Assembly: GCA_017960475.1 (NCBI GenBank)
Contig: JAGCZH010000013.1
Location: 1 to 64,000, forward strand
DNA from: Bacteroidales bacterium
Lineage (GTDB): Bacteria; Bacteroidota; Bacteroidia; Bacteroidales; P3
Direction: 5' to 3'
Length of the DNA: 64,000 nt
This document shows, piece by piece, positions 51,301-61,494 of the stretch (positions within the stretch are counted from its first letter, which is position 1; each line of letters begins with the position of its first letter). Below the pieces are notes generated by a model. It was not told the origin of the DNA. It searched no databases and saw only the letters and a list, made by a program, of their open reading frames with translations. Position numbers and translations under genes: made by a program.

Positions 51301-51343
51301 TGAAAATATGGCCGTGAACTTTAAAACTGTTACTAAAAACCTT

Positions 51344-53623
51344 TTATTTCTCAAGAGTATATTCCACGAACATTGTCTGCGTGACTTGTTCGCCGGCAAC
51401 ACGCAATGTGATAGGCAGGAATGAGCTTACACTTGGTTCTGCCTTGCGGTTGTCCATACGCAGATAAATGATAAGCTCTCGTCCTGGCGTCAGTTTGCTG
51501 TAACCTACCACTTTGACATCTTTCGAGCCGACGCTGATGAAGTCGAGAGTGGTCTCTTTTATGGCTTCGTGTTTCAAACGTACCTGTATGTCGGCATACT
51601 CGCCCGTGAAATAGGTCCCTATGTGCATGGCCCTGGTGGGGAGGTGTAGACAGCTTATAATGCTGCTGTCGTCATCGAGATACTGATAGTCCTGAATCTC
51701 TATGCGGCGTTCTTTGGCGGCTTCCACGCTGTATACCGATTTATTGGTTTGTGCGCGGTCAGCGGAGACTCCTTTCTCGGCGTGGCTGCTTCCATAAGCG
51801 ACCTCTCGGATTTGTAGCGAGCCGCCGTTAGTGCCCATATATTTGGTCAGGATGCCTTTTTTGTATTCCATTATCTGGTTGACTATGGACGCTATGCGTC
51901 GCTTCGATATCAGCTGGTTGTATTGTGATGTGTGAATAGGGCTGGCATAGCCTTCCACAGTCATGCTGATACGGTGACCTGCCTTGAGGTCGTCGAGAAG
52001 CAGGTTGAGGAATTGCTCGAAGCGCTCGCAGTTATATTGTACGTCGTAGTCGAAGAAATAGTCTATGGCGTCGCATATCGAGTCGTACACCACGTTGCCA
52101 TTGGCAATGGTATGCGCTTTCTTGTACTCATTGCGCATAAACATATAGCGGTTGTAGGTCTGGAAGTAGTTCGTCGTTGTTGTTGCCAGTTTCGATTTCG
52201 GGTCGGGTTCGTCGTTGTGGAAATAGAGTTTTATGGGTAATATGTGGTGTATTGCCCCTTTCTGAGCCACAACAGGAGGTAATTCCGGCTTTGGACGGCG
52301 TGGTTTCGCCTTTTTGGCTATCTTCCAGCTGTAGATGTCATTGCAGCATGTGTTGCCACTGACAAAGTACGACCCGCTCCTGTTCGATGTGATATATCCG
52401 CTGTTGGGAATATCGCTGTTGACGGTGAAATAGAGGTCGTTGGCAGGACTGTTAAGAGTGTGCCCCAGGTTGTACGGCTCTTGCCAGCTGTCGCGTATTC
52501 CTTCCGAGCAGAACACGTCATAACCTCCAAATCCAAGGTGCCAGTCGGATGAGAAGTACAGGTTATGCTTCTCGTTGTAGTAGAATGGGGTTATCTCGTT
52601 GCCTATGCTGTTGACAGGACCGCCCAGATTGACACATTCACCAGGAGTCTTGCCTTCTTTTATTATTGTGTACCAGATGTCGTATCCGCCCATGCCGCCA
52701 GGTCTGTCTGACGAGAAATAGAGAATTGTGGTGCTGTCAGGGAGATATCCCACAGTGGGTTGGGTAGAGCTGTAGCCGTCAATGTTTACATTGCCCCCAA
52801 GTTTCTTCGCTTTCTGCCATTTGCCTTTGTTGTAGTGTGATACATATATTTGACAGGGAATGGAGGCAAAATCGTCTGTGTTGCAGATGGTGAAATAAAT
52901 GTTATTGTGAATGGGGTCGATGGCGACATTGCAGGAGTGCTTTTCTTTGCTGTTAAGTCCCCAGTTGTTGAGTGTGGCTTTGTTTGGCGATGATCCAGAG
53001 AAATCGGCCTGAAAAATCTGCATCAGCACAAGGTCGGAGTTGATAGCGTCTTTGGAACCAGGCTTGGAGAGTTCACGCATCGATGAGAAAAGCAACAGTG
53101 AGTCACCCATTAAAACGGCGCCAGATTCGCTGTACTCGGTGTTGATGTTCTTTGTCTCGTGGGTGACAGCAAAGTGAATGGTGTCGGGCACACTGTCAAG
53201 AACCCACTGGCATGAGCGTACCTCTTGTCGGGCGCGACGTTCCAGCTCCTCGTTGTTGGCGGTTGCAAGATATCTGTTGTAGAAGTATAGCGCCGAATCG
53301 GCCTGTCCGTTGTTGCGGTACATGGCAGCGAGGAAATACTCGCAATGAGGATATACGCCGGCTTGTGGTGACTCGTTCACCAACCGATAGTATTTTATTG
53401 CTTGACGATAGTCGTTTGACAACCTGTACGATTCGGCTATCTTGTATGCCAATGCGATATCATGACTTTTCTTATAGGCCTCGGTGTAGTGGTCCACGGC
53501 TGTTTTGTAGTATCCGTAGCGGAAAGCCTCGTCGCCTGCGTCAACATCCTTTTGGGCATTGGCACCCAAAGACAAAAGCATTGCGGCAGCAAAAATAAAA
53601 CTGACTGTGTAGTTATGTTTCAT
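51344..53623 (-). CDS. OmpA-family protein with TPR and PD40 repeats, T9SS-linked
   Basis: 759 residues. A signal peptide ends at ANAQ (residue 24). TPR helices span about 27-125. A PD40-like beta-propeller runs from about 150 to 430 (YFSSDRPGGMGGYDIWYT, LYFSSDWHLGFGGYDVF). An OmpA-like peptidoglycan-binding domain is at about 505-645 (ISMTVEGYASPIHTSQYNQLISKRR). Unlike PorE-type proteins, the OmpA part is not at the end; about 110 further residues form an Ig-like domain. It follows porP/sprF by 43 bases, the usual partner in T9SS gene pairs. Confidence 0.85.
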   Translation of the reverse strand: MKHNYTVSFIFAAAMLLSLGANAQKDVDAGDEAFRYGYYKTAVDHYTEAYKKSHDIALAYKIAESYRLSNDYRQAIKYYRLVNESPQAGVYPHCEYFLAAMYRNNGQADSALYFYNRYLATANNEELERRARQEVRSCQWVLDSVPDTIHFAVTHETKNINTEYSESGAVLMGDSLLLFSSMRELSKPGSKDAINSDLVLMQIFQADFSGSSPNKATLNNWGLNSKEKHSCNVAIDPIHNNIYFTICNTDDFASIPCQIYVSHYNKGKWQKAKKLGGNVNIDGYSSTQPTVGYLPDSTTILYFSSDRPGGMGGYDIWYTIIKEGKTPGECVNLGGPVNSIGNEITPFYYNEKHNLYFSSDWHLGFGGYDVFCSEGIRDSWQEPYNLGHTLNSPANDLYFTVNSDIPNSGYITSNRSGSYFVSGNTCCNDIYSWKIAKKAKPRRPKPELPPVVAQKGAIHHILPIKLYFHNDEPDPKSKLATTTTNYFQTYNRYMFMRNEYKKAHTIANGNVVYDSICDAIDYFFDYDVQYNCERFEQFLNLLLDDLKAGHRISMTVEGYASPIHTSQYNQLISKRRIASIVNQIMEYKKGILTKYMGTNGGSLQIREVAYGSSHAEKGVSADRAQTNKSVYSVEAAKERRIEIQDYQYLDDDSSIISCLHLPTRAMHIGTYFTGEYADIQVRLKHEAIKETTLDFISVGSKDVKVVGYSKLTPGRELIIYLRMDNRKAEPSVSSFLPITLRVAGEQVTQTMFVEYTLEK

Positions 53624-53666
53624 GATATGATATTTTGATTCGTGTTTGTATTGCGTTTTTTGTTTT

Positions 53667-54704
53667 TTATATTATTGGGCATGGCATTGCCTTGCGGTTC
53701 ACTTTCTTGTTCTTTATAAGTCGGTAAACAATGCCTAATTCAAATGAGCCTATTGATTTCGACGCTGGTGTCAGTTTCGACAGGTTCGCGTCGTAGGTCA
53801 GCGCAAAAATAAACGCGTTGTATTCCAAAGCCAGCTCCACCAACGCCGCGTCACGCCAACGGTAATGCAAACCTGCGCTGGCGATGAGGGTCTGGTGCGA
53901 CACTTCGGAGAGATAGTATTTCACGTCACCACCCAGGAGTATCTCACGGTAGTTGTTTTGCAACATGCATGCCGCCAAAGGCATCAAGGAGACGTTGCTC
54001 CACGCACGATACTCCATGCGGGCATATAGGCTGAATTTTCGTTCGATAAAGGCGTCTCGCAACTCAAGATACGAGATGTCGGGCTTGTTGATATTTCTCG
54101 CCGAAAGGCCTAGTTTCAGATACAGTTCGTCGTTGGGTTGGTAAAACCATGCCGCACCGCCTCCAAGGGAAATGAAATTGGCTGAGGTGTTCTCTAACTT
54201 GTCGCTGGGATCTTCCATCTCTATGTCTGCGGTGTTGAATCCGGCTTGACCCATAGAGGCTTCTAGAGCAAGCGAGATAAAATTGTTGTTGCTGCTTCCC
54301 AAAGCTTTGTAGTACGACAATATTAAATTGCCGGCGGTGGTGCCATAGTGGAGGGTTCCGGCACGGTCGCTGTATAGTATTATGCCCAGGTTTAGTCCGT
54401 CACGGTAGTAGCGGCGCCGTGTAATCGACATCTCCGCTGTCGCCGCCACGGTTTGAAACGCTTTGCTTACCGACGCCCATTGGTTGCGGTACACAAGTCC
54501 GAATCGCCCTGAGCCGTCAAAGAATCCAGAATAGGCGGGATTGAACAGAATCGGATTTATGTCTATTTGGGAGAAATGGATGTCCTGGCATTCCGCATGA
54601 TCTGATAGCGACAATGACAATGTGAAAGCCACAACAAGCATAAGCTGCCGTAGCGTTTTGTTGCTGCGGCGCTGGTGTGTTGCTATGGCTCTCGTATGGT
54701 TCAT
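53667..54704 (-). CDS. PorP/SprF-family type IX secretion outer membrane protein
   Basis: 345 residues. The N-terminal export signal lies at about 18-40. The mature part starts with the family signature DIHFSQIDINPILFNPAYSGFFDGSGRFGLVYRNQW. It then alternates barrel strands with YYKALGSSNNNFISLALEASMGQAGF and GGGAAWFYQPNDELYLKLGLSA. PorP/SprF proteins anchor T9SS cargo or gliding-motility parts in the outer membrane. It lies 10 bases after tsaD. Confidence 0.9.
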   Translation of the reverse strand: MNHTRAIATHQRRSNKTLRQLMLVVAFTLSLSLSDHAECQDIHFSQIDINPILFNPAYSGFFDGSGRFGLVYRNQWASVSKAFQTVAATAEMSITRRRYYRDGLNLGIILYSDRAGTLHYGTTAGNLILSYYKALGSSNNNFISLALEASMGQAGFNTADIEMEDPSDKLENTSANFISLGGGAAWFYQPNDELYLKLGLSARNINKPDISYLELRDAFIERKFSLYARMEYRAWSNVSLMPLAACMLQNNYREILLGGDVKYYLSEVSHQTLIASAGLHYRWRDAALVELALEYNAFIFALTYDANLSKLTPASKSIGSFELGIVYRLIKNKKVNRKAMPCPII

Positions 54705-54714
54705 GGCACTGTCG

Positions 54715-55719
54715 TTATCTTGTATAGGGCGGCATGGATATGTCGGCGAATTCTTTTCGTTGCAGTTTGTAGTATGCCGCTATGCCCACCATAGCCGCAT
54801 TGTCGGTGCAAAATTGCAGAGTGGGGACAAAGACCTTCCATCCGTGTTTTTTGCCCAGTTGCGTGATGCCTTCACGAAGGTAGGAGTTCGCTGAAACGCC
54901 ACCTGCGATGGCAACCTGACGGACATGGTTCTTTAATGCCGCTTTTTCAAATTTCTTCAGCAGAAACCCCATTATGCATTTCTGTATCGATGCGCAAAGG
55001 TCGGCTTTGTTCTTCTCGATAAAATCAGGGTCTTTCTCCAATTGGTCGCGGAGGAAATAGAGGAAAGAGGTCTTTATACCACTGAAACTGTAATCGTAAC
55101 CTGCGATATTAGGAGTGGCGAATTGGAATGCGTCGGGGTTGCCATCTTTGGCCAGACGGTCGATAATAGGTCCTCCTGGGTATCCGAGATCCATGATTTT
55201 AGCGGCCTTGTCGATGGCTTCTCCTGCAGCGTCATCGATGGTTTGCCCCAAGGTCTCCATGTCGAAATGGTCGTGAAGCAGCAATATCTGGGTATGTCCG
55301 CCACTGACAAGCAGACACATGAATGGGAATTGAGGGACTATGCTGTCGTCGCTTGTCCTTATGAAATGTGACAGCACATGGGCCTGCAGGTGGTTGACTT
55401 CTATTAGTGGTATACCCAATCCTTGAGCCATACTTTTGGCAAAAGACACACCTACCAGCAGAGAGCCCAGCAAACCAGGTCCACGTGTGAATGCTATGGC
55501 GTCGAGTTGACTTTTGTCCACGCCGGCATTACGCAACGCGGTATCGACGACAGGAAGTATGTTTTGCTGGTGGGCGCGTGATGCCAGCTCTGGCACTACA
55601 CCGCCAAATTGTTCATGTACTTTTTGTGACGCGATAACATTCGACAACATCCTGTCGTCACGCAGCACAGCGGCAGAGGTATCGTCGCATGAGGATTCTA
55701 TAGCTAGTATTAGAGACAC
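54715..55719 (-). CDS. tsaD: tRNA N6-threonylcarbamoyladenosine transferase TsaD
   Basis: 334 residues, normal length. TsaD transfers the threonylcarbamoyl group to A37 of ANN-decoding tRNAs. Motifs are ESSCDDTSAAVL, the metal-binding VNHLQAHVLSH, LLVSGGHTQI and GGVSANSYLR. It heads the minus-strand group with porP/sprF and the OmpA-type gene. Confidence 0.96.
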   Translation of the reverse strand: MSLILAIESSCDDTSAAVLRDDRMLSNVIASQKVHEQFGGVVPELASRAHQQNILPVVDTALRNAGVDKSQLDAIAFTRGPGLLGSLLVGVSFAKSMAQGLGIPLIEVNHLQAHVLSHFIRTSDDSIVPQFPFMCLLVSGGHTQILLLHDHFDMETLGQTIDDAAGEAIDKAAKIMDLGYPGGPIIDRLAKDGNPDAFQFATPNIAGYDYSFSGIKTSFLYFLRDQLEKDPDFIEKNKADLCASIQKCIMGFLLKKFEKAALKNHVRQVAIAGGVSANSYLREGITQLGKKHGWKVFVPTLQFCTDNAAMVGIAAYYKLQRKEFADISMPPYTR

Positions 55720-55992
55720 GGTGAGTATTCTTTTTAAGTGTATTGTATTATAATAAGTGTTGTAATGATTAGTGCAAATAGTTGATTGTTAGCTGGTATG
55801 TATTGTAAAATCGCAGAAATGAAAAAATATGCCACATTGCAAAAATACGAATGTTTTTTCACTAAATGAAGTTTTTTTTAGTCTTCAGAAAGCGATAATG
55901 TCTTTTTTCATGCCTCTTATGACGCAATTTTTTTAATATTGTTATACTAAATTAGTGAGATTTCAGTTATAAATCTAATAAACTTATAGACT
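55720..55992. other. AT-rich divergent intergenic region between tsaD and the TamB gene
   Basis: About 270 bases. It contains the tsaD -7 element at 55840-55847. For the TamB gene no clear TAnnTTTG core was found. No small gene or structured RNA was seen. Confidence 0.5.
55840..55847 (-). promoter_or_regulatory. promoter -7 element for tsaD
   Basis: The minus-strand sequence TATTTTTG matches TAnnTTTG, about 120 bases before the tsaD start codon. Confidence 0.4.
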
Positions 55993-58900
55993 ATCAAAAA
56001 GTTTTGTAAAATAACAGGACGCATTTTGCTGGCGCTTTTCTTGACGGTTTATGTCATAGTCGCCTTGCTTAACTACTCTATGGTACAGTCACTTGTGGGC
56101 TCTGCAGCAAGTAGTTATTTTTCCAAGGAATGGGGCGGCAAAGTGAAGATAGGCTCCATGGGCTGCAACCCCTTCAACCATTTGGATCTCCGCAATGTCG
56201 AGCTTATAAGCCCTGACAACGATACTATAGCCCAGGCGCACGCTATTCGCTTACGTTTCAAAAAATTTCCATTCGATAGTCATGGACTTCAATTTTCCAA
56301 AGTGTATATCGGAGATACCCGCTACCATCTTAAAATAGATACCAATGGGCTGAATCTAAATTATATCATCGACTATTTCAAAACCGGTAAACCGAAGGAT
56401 ACCACTCGCCAAAAGGCCGAGTTTAAAGTGCTTGTCGATGACCTCATCCTTGATAATGTCGATTACCGTCAAGACTTGAAGGACAAGGATCCCGAGTGGT
56501 ATCTACATCAGCATCCCGGTGTTAATGTGAAACACATGGAGTATAATAATATCCATGGTCGTTTCCGTAATGTCAGAGTTGACAAAGACTTTGTGACCTG
56601 CCGTATAGACAAGCTTACAACCACCGAGAAATCAGGACTTGAGGTGCGCGACTTGCACATGAATGTTTATGTTTGTCGTAGCGGTATAAGTGCGACCAAT
56701 ATGGTTGTGCAAACGGCAGACTCACGACTTGATGGTGATGTGCTCCTTGATTTCCGCCATTGGCATACCATGAAGCATTTCCTTGACAGCGTGTATTTCA
56801 CTGTCCACTTCAACGAAGGCTCTTATGGTAATCTGCGTGATGCGGGTTTCTGGACACAAGCGCTATGGGGTATGGACGAGCGTGTGGCCCTTGAAGGTGA
56901 TTTCGGCGGTCCAATCTCTGATTTTCATGCCGATAATGTTAGAATTGCCTTTGGCAACGAATCAAAGGTCTGTCTCGATGCCTCCATATATGGATTGCCA
57001 CATATCGACACCACTGTTATTGGTGCCGACATACACAGTCTGCACACCACCTACGAAGACCTGGCCGCTGTAAAACATCCCAACGGTATTACCATGAAGG
57101 TGCCAAAGATTATCAAGACGCTGGACAAGATTGACTTGGAGGCCACTTTTATGGGAACCATCTATGACTTCTATGCCACTCTTGATATGGAGAGTGCCCC
57201 AGGTGACCTTCAAGCCGACATGATGCTCTCAATGAATCCTAAACGCAAGGAGTATAGCTATGTGGGTCAGCTTCGTTCCAATGACATGCGTATTGGTCAG
57301 CTGGCTCGCAATGAGTGGGTGTCGCGTGGTGGATTCGATATCACTTTCGAAGGTGAGGGTTTTGATCCAAAAACAATGAACGCTGTCGCGGAAGGCAGGG
57401 TTAAACATCTGATATTAAAAGGCAACCGCCTCAGCGGCGACGCCAGCTTGAATGTCGATGTCGCTGATGGTTTGGCGAAAGCCGATTTGGTTCTCGACGA
57501 CCCATTGGCTGATATCAACGCCCACGGTGAAGTTGAATGGCGCCCCAACGGCCCCGCGTACACTGTCGAGGCCGACGCCAAGCATCTTGACATGAAACGT
57601 CTGGCTTTGTGGAATGATACTGCTGACAAGGAGGCTTTTATCAACGCCCACATCGACGGCCGCTATATTAACTTGCGTGAAAACAGCACCTTTGCACGTG
57701 TCACTCTTCGTGATGTATATCTAAACACTACAACCCGTCGTTGTCGTATCGACAATGCCACACTGTCGGCTCGTGAACAGAACCATTGGAAAACCCTGAA
57801 ACTGACCAGCGATATTGTCGACGCTCAAATGCAGGGCTACTATCGCTACGATGGCATTCCTGTTATGTTAAAGAAATTTGTCGAGGATTATTTTCCTAAC
57901 ACTCATAAACCCAGTGATATCTATGGCAAGGACAAGGAGGCTGAGTTCGACAAGATCGCTGACTCTCGCTTTGAATTCAACGCTACTTGGAAAGACACCG
58001 CGGGACTTATAGCCCTCTTTGTTCCTCAGCTTCTTGTGGCACAGGGGACCTCGGTGCAAGCCAACTACAGCTTTGTTGAGTCGTTCAAACCTTTGTTGCG
58101 CTCCGATTCAATAGGGTGGGGAGGTCTGCGATTCTATAATGTGGGCGTCAACGGTGAGACTATGGCTGACCATTACCGTTTGCGTCTTACCAGTGACGAA
58201 ATAAAAATCGGATCCATTCTCCTTTCCGAGAATGCCGATGTCAATTTGGAAAGCAGCCGTGATGACGCCCGCTGTGAGGTGTATTGGGAAAACAGCAGCC
58301 AAACGGTAGGTGGAGGAGATGTGGCCTTGCGTGTGATGTCGGATAGTTCGTCGTTGCGTCTCATTGTCGACCCGTCACGTCTGGCTTTGGGAGGACATAA
58401 TTGGAGTTTGATGGATTATGGAGAGGATATCTATATCAACGATAAGGGTTTCAATGTCGGCAATCTGTCACTTATAGATGGACAAAGTGCTGTATCGCTT
58501 AAGGCTTCCCGAATGGGTAACCCCAATGATAGTATAGAGGTTTCGTTCGTCGATTTCGATGTCGATATAGCCAATCCATTCCTCGGCGTTGCTGGTATGT
58601 CGGCCGGAGGCATTGCCAACGGAAAGGCTCGCCTTGGGTTCCTGCAGCCAAAACTCCTGCCCGATAGCAAGGGGGACTCTGAGGTGCCTTATCTCAATGC
58701 AGACCTGAAGATAGACAATTTGATGTTCAACAATGTCTCTCTTGGCGACGCTGATGTGCAGTCGACTTGGAATTCTGACCTTAATCAGCTTAATCTTTTC
58801 GTGAAATCGTACCTCGACACTAACGGTGTTGTCAATGAGCCTCTCAGTATTGATGGATATGTGGCTCTCGGCAGTCAGGATCCTCAGCTCGATTTCACAA

Positions 58901-60510
58901 TAGATGTCAACTCTGTTGACCTCCACGCCATTCAACCATTTGTTTCCTCGTTCTCTTCGAATGTCAGTGGGTTGGCTTCCAGCGATATTAAGGTTGGTGG
59001 CACAGTCTCTAATCCTCTTCTTCAGGGAAAACTACATCTGCAAGAGGCCACTGTTCTTGTCGATTTCCTTAATGTTGCTTATACAATTACCGATTCATTG
59101 GAGGTTGATTCCACTAATATATGGTTCGACAAAGTGATTGTCAGCGACATGAGAGGTGACAAAGCTGTCGTCGACGGCGCCATCTCCCACAAGGGGTTCA
59201 AGGATTGGCGTTTTGACTTGTCATTGGTTAGCGACCGCTTGCTTTGCATGAATACATCGGCTCAATCCTCGGATGTATATTATGGCACCATCTTTGCCGC
59301 CGTCAATGGTCAGGTCAGGGGACCTTCCGATGATATCGACATACTCCTAAAAGCCCGGACCCTTGACGGTACCATGCTGACGGTTCCAATTAATGACAAA
59401 CGTCAAATGCGGCAGGCCGACTACATCCATTTCGTCTCTGACCATGACGATTACAACATCGATGACGTACAAGTTGTCGCTTCTGTCGAAGAAGACAAAA
59501 TAAATCTAAGGGAAGACAAGAAAAGTAATTTCTTGCTTACTATCGACCTTGAGGCAACGCCGGAATTGGAGATGGTGATTCCTGTGTCCTTCTCAACTCT
59601 TGATGTTAATGTAGAGACTCGTGGCAGTGGTGATCTCCAGCTTCAGGTAGGCTCTTCAAAACCATTTGCCTTGTTGGGCGACTATGAGATCAGCAATGGC
59701 AATGTCGGACTCGACATATTGGGCTTGATAAGCAAGGACTTCGATGTCGAAGAGAGCAGCTCTATAACTTTCCCTGGCTCTATAGGCGATGCCAGGTTCG
59801 ATATCAACGCTCTCTATTCCCAGCGTGTCAACCTTTCAACGCTCACGGGTTCTCTGTCGGGTAACGAATCGCAGAAACCTATTCAGGTCGAGAATGTCAT
59901 AGCTCTTAGTGGCACTCTGCAGTCCCCTGATATTAAATTTGACATTCGTCTCCCCAATGCGGACCAAAGTGTACAGGAAGAGGTTTTCTCTTATATCGAC
60001 CGAACCAACGAGCGCGACATGCTCAACCAAACAGTCTCTCTGTTGATTTCAAAACGTTTCTATAGCGCTTCGGCGATGAATATCAACGAACAGACATCTC
60101 CGGCCGACGGCGCATACGGTTTGGTGGCAAACACTCTTGGCAGCATGGTTAGTGACATGGTGCAGTTTGTCGACATCAATTTCGACTATCAGGCAGGCAC
60201 AGCGCTCACTACCGACCAATATGCTGTCGACATCAGCAAAGAATGGAACAAATTCTATTTCGAGACAACACTCGGTTTTGGCGGTGAGGCCCGCGAACTC
60301 AGTGAGGTGGGCGGCAGCAATAACATGACTGGTGATATGTTGGTGGGTTACAAAATCAATCCTCGTCTCCACCTATTTGTCTTCAATCGTAGTAATACCA
60401 ACGATTACACTCGTTCAGACTTGCCCTACAAGCAGGGTCTGGGATTGAAATACACTCGTGATTTTGACCGTCTCAGCGACATCTTTGTCCGTAAAAGAAA
60501 AAAGCAATGA
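55993..60510 (+). CDS. TamB-like translocation and assembly module protein
   Basis: About 1500 residues. An N-terminal membrane anchor (LLALFLTVYVIVALLNYSM) is followed by a very long beta-rich AsmA/TamB-type region and the C-terminal TamB domain (SGNVGLDILGLISKDFDVEESSSITFPGSIGDARFDINALY, VALSGTLQSPDIKFDIRLPN, LLISKRFYS). Such proteins bridge the inner and outer membranes and move lipids or help barrel assembly. The start is uncertain: the first usual start codon in frame is TTG at 56026, inside the helix. The frame is open back to 55990, and ATC at 55993 would add a lysine-rich n-region (KKFCKITGRI). I place the start there with doubt. Confidence 0.85.
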   Translation: MKKFCKITGRILLALFLTVYVIVALLNYSMVQSLVGSAASSYFSKEWGGKVKIGSMGCNPFNHLDLRNVELISPDNDTIAQAHAIRLRFKKFPFDSHGLQFSKVYIGDTRYHLKIDTNGLNLNYIIDYFKTGKPKDTTRQKAEFKVLVDDLILDNVDYRQDLKDKDPEWYLHQHPGVNVKHMEYNNIHGRFRNVRVDKDFVTCRIDKLTTTEKSGLEVRDLHMNVYVCRSGISATNMVVQTADSRLDGDVLLDFRHWHTMKHFLDSVYFTVHFNEGSYGNLRDAGFWTQALWGMDERVALEGDFGGPISDFHADNVRIAFGNESKVCLDASIYGLPHIDTTVIGADIHSLHTTYEDLAAVKHPNGITMKVPKIIKTLDKIDLEATFMGTIYDFYATLDMESAPGDLQADMMLSMNPKRKEYSYVGQLRSNDMRIGQLARNEWVSRGGFDITFEGEGFDPKTMNAVAEGRVKHLILKGNRLSGDASLNVDVADGLAKADLVLDDPLADINAHGEVEWRPNGPAYTVEADAKHLDMKRLALWNDTADKEAFINAHIDGRYINLRENSTFARVTLRDVYLNTTTRRCRIDNATLSAREQNHWKTLKLTSDIVDAQMQGYYRYDGIPVMLKKFVEDYFPNTHKPSDIYGKDKEAEFDKIADSRFEFNATWKDTAGLIALFVPQLLVAQGTSVQANYSFVESFKPLLRSDSIGWGGLRFYNVGVNGETMADHYRLRLTSDEIKIGSILLSENADVNLESSRDDARCEVYWENSSQTVGGGDVALRVMSDSSSLRLIVDPSRLALGGHNWSLMDYGEDIYINDKGFNVGNLSLIDGQSAVSLKASRMGNPNDSIEVSFVDFDVDIANPFLGVAGMSAGGIANGKARLGFLQPKLLPDSKGDSEVPYLNADLKIDNLMFNNVSLGDADVQSTWNSDLNQLNLFVKSYLDTNGVVNEPLSIDGYVALGSQDPQLDFTIDVNSVDLHAIQPFVSSFSSNVSGLASSDIKVGGTVSNPLLQGKLHLQEATVLVDFLNVAYTITDSLEVDSTNIWFDKVIVSDMRGDKAVVDGAISHKGFKDWRFDLSLVSDRLLCMNTSAQSSDVYYGTIFAAVNGQVRGPSDDIDILLKARTLDGTMLTVPINDKRQMRQADYIHFVSDHDDYNIDDVQVVASVEEDKINLREDKKSNFLLTIDLEATPELEMVIPVSFSTLDVNVETRGSGDLQLQVGSSKPFALLGDYEISNGNVGLDILGLISKDFDVEESSSITFPGSIGDARFDINALYSQRVNLSTLTGSLSGNESQKPIQVENVIALSGTLQSPDIKFDIRLPNADQSVQEEVFSYIDRTNERDMLNQTVSLLISKRFYSASAMNINEQTSPADGAYGLVANTLGSMVSDMVQFVDINFDYQAGTALTTDQYAVDISKEWNKFYFETTLGFGGEARELSEVGGSNNMTGDMLVGYKINPRLHLFVFNRSNTNDYTRSDLPYKQGLGLKYTRDFDRLSDIFVRKRKKQ

Positions 60511-61475
60511 AAATATTGGTCATACGTCTCGGATCACTTGGTGATGTAGTCCTTGCCACCCCTGTGTTGCGGTGTCTTAAACAACAGATCGACGGTGGTG
60601 AGATACACTTCCTCACCAAGAAAAACTCCACCGATTTGATGTCCAACAATGCTAATATTGACAAACTGCATGTGTTGAGACCCAATCTCGACGATACAAT
60701 AGATGAACTTAGACAAGAGCATTTCGACTGCATAGTGGATCTTCACAATAACCACAGGAGTCGACGCATACGTCATAGTCTTCATGTCAAAAGCTATGTC
60801 TATAAAAAGGAGAATTTCGGCAAATTCATGCTTGTCCTTTTTAAATGCGACATTATGTCCGGTCGCCATGTTGTCGACCGTTATATGGATGCGGTAAAAC
60901 CTCTTGGCGTCAAGCCTGACGGCAAAGGTCTTGAGCTACATCTGCCCGCTGAACTCGACAGTGTCTACCGCAGCGACAAGCCCTTTGTCGCTATAGCCTG
61001 TGGCGCTCAACATGAGACCAAGCGTATACCTATAGATAAAATCCGTTATCTTGCCGAACATATTAATAGTCCTGTCGTTTTGTTGGGCGACAAGGACGAC
61101 CTCAGAAGGATGGAAGAGAAGGACTCGGTTTTTCCTGGCAATTCCACTAACCTGTGTGGCAAAACCTCTTTGTTGGAGAGCGCCGACATCGTTCAACGCT
61201 CATCAGTGGTGATAACCTCTGACTCGGCTTTGATGCATGTGGCGTCAGCTTTCCATCGTCCCGTTGTGGCTCTTTGGGGTTGCACCTCTCCTCGTTTTGG
61301 GTTCGAGGCCTATCACACTGAGCATTTCAATTACACTCCTACCTCGCTGCGTTGCTGGCCTTGTCGGCGTATGGGAAGCGAGAAATGCCCTAAAAAACAT
61401 TTTTTATGTATGCTGTCTCATGACTATGACGCTATCGCGGAGAGGGTAAATGCTATTGTCTCAACAAATAATTAA
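60507..61475 (+). CDS. glycosyltransferase family 9 (heptosyltransferase-like)
   Basis: 322 residues. ATGA overlaps the TamB stop codon, showing translational coupling. GT9 features are KILVIRLGSLGDVVLATPVLR at the N-terminus, VDLHNNHRSRRIRH, VAIACGAQHETKRIPIDK and the C-terminal VITSDSALMHVASAFHRPVVALWGCTSP. GT9 enzymes add heptose or related sugars to the LPS core. A cysteine-rich segment (CWPCRRMGSEKC) follows. Confidence 0.92.
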   Translation: MKILVIRLGSLGDVVLATPVLRCLKQQIDGGEIHFLTKKNSTDLMSNNANIDKLHVLRPNLDDTIDELRQEHFDCIVDLHNNHRSRRIRHSLHVKSYVYKKENFGKFMLVLFKCDIMSGRHVVDRYMDAVKPLGVKPDGKGLELHLPAELDSVYRSDKPFVAIACGAQHETKRIPIDKIRYLAEHINSPVVLLGDKDDLRRMEEKDSVFPGNSTNLCGKTSLLESADIVQRSSVVITSDSALMHVASAFHRPVVALWGCTSPRFGFEAYHTEHFNYTPTSLRCWPCRRMGSEKCPKKHFLCMLSHDYDAIAERVNAIVSTNN

Positions 61476-61494
61476 AACCTCAAAAACTATTCGT

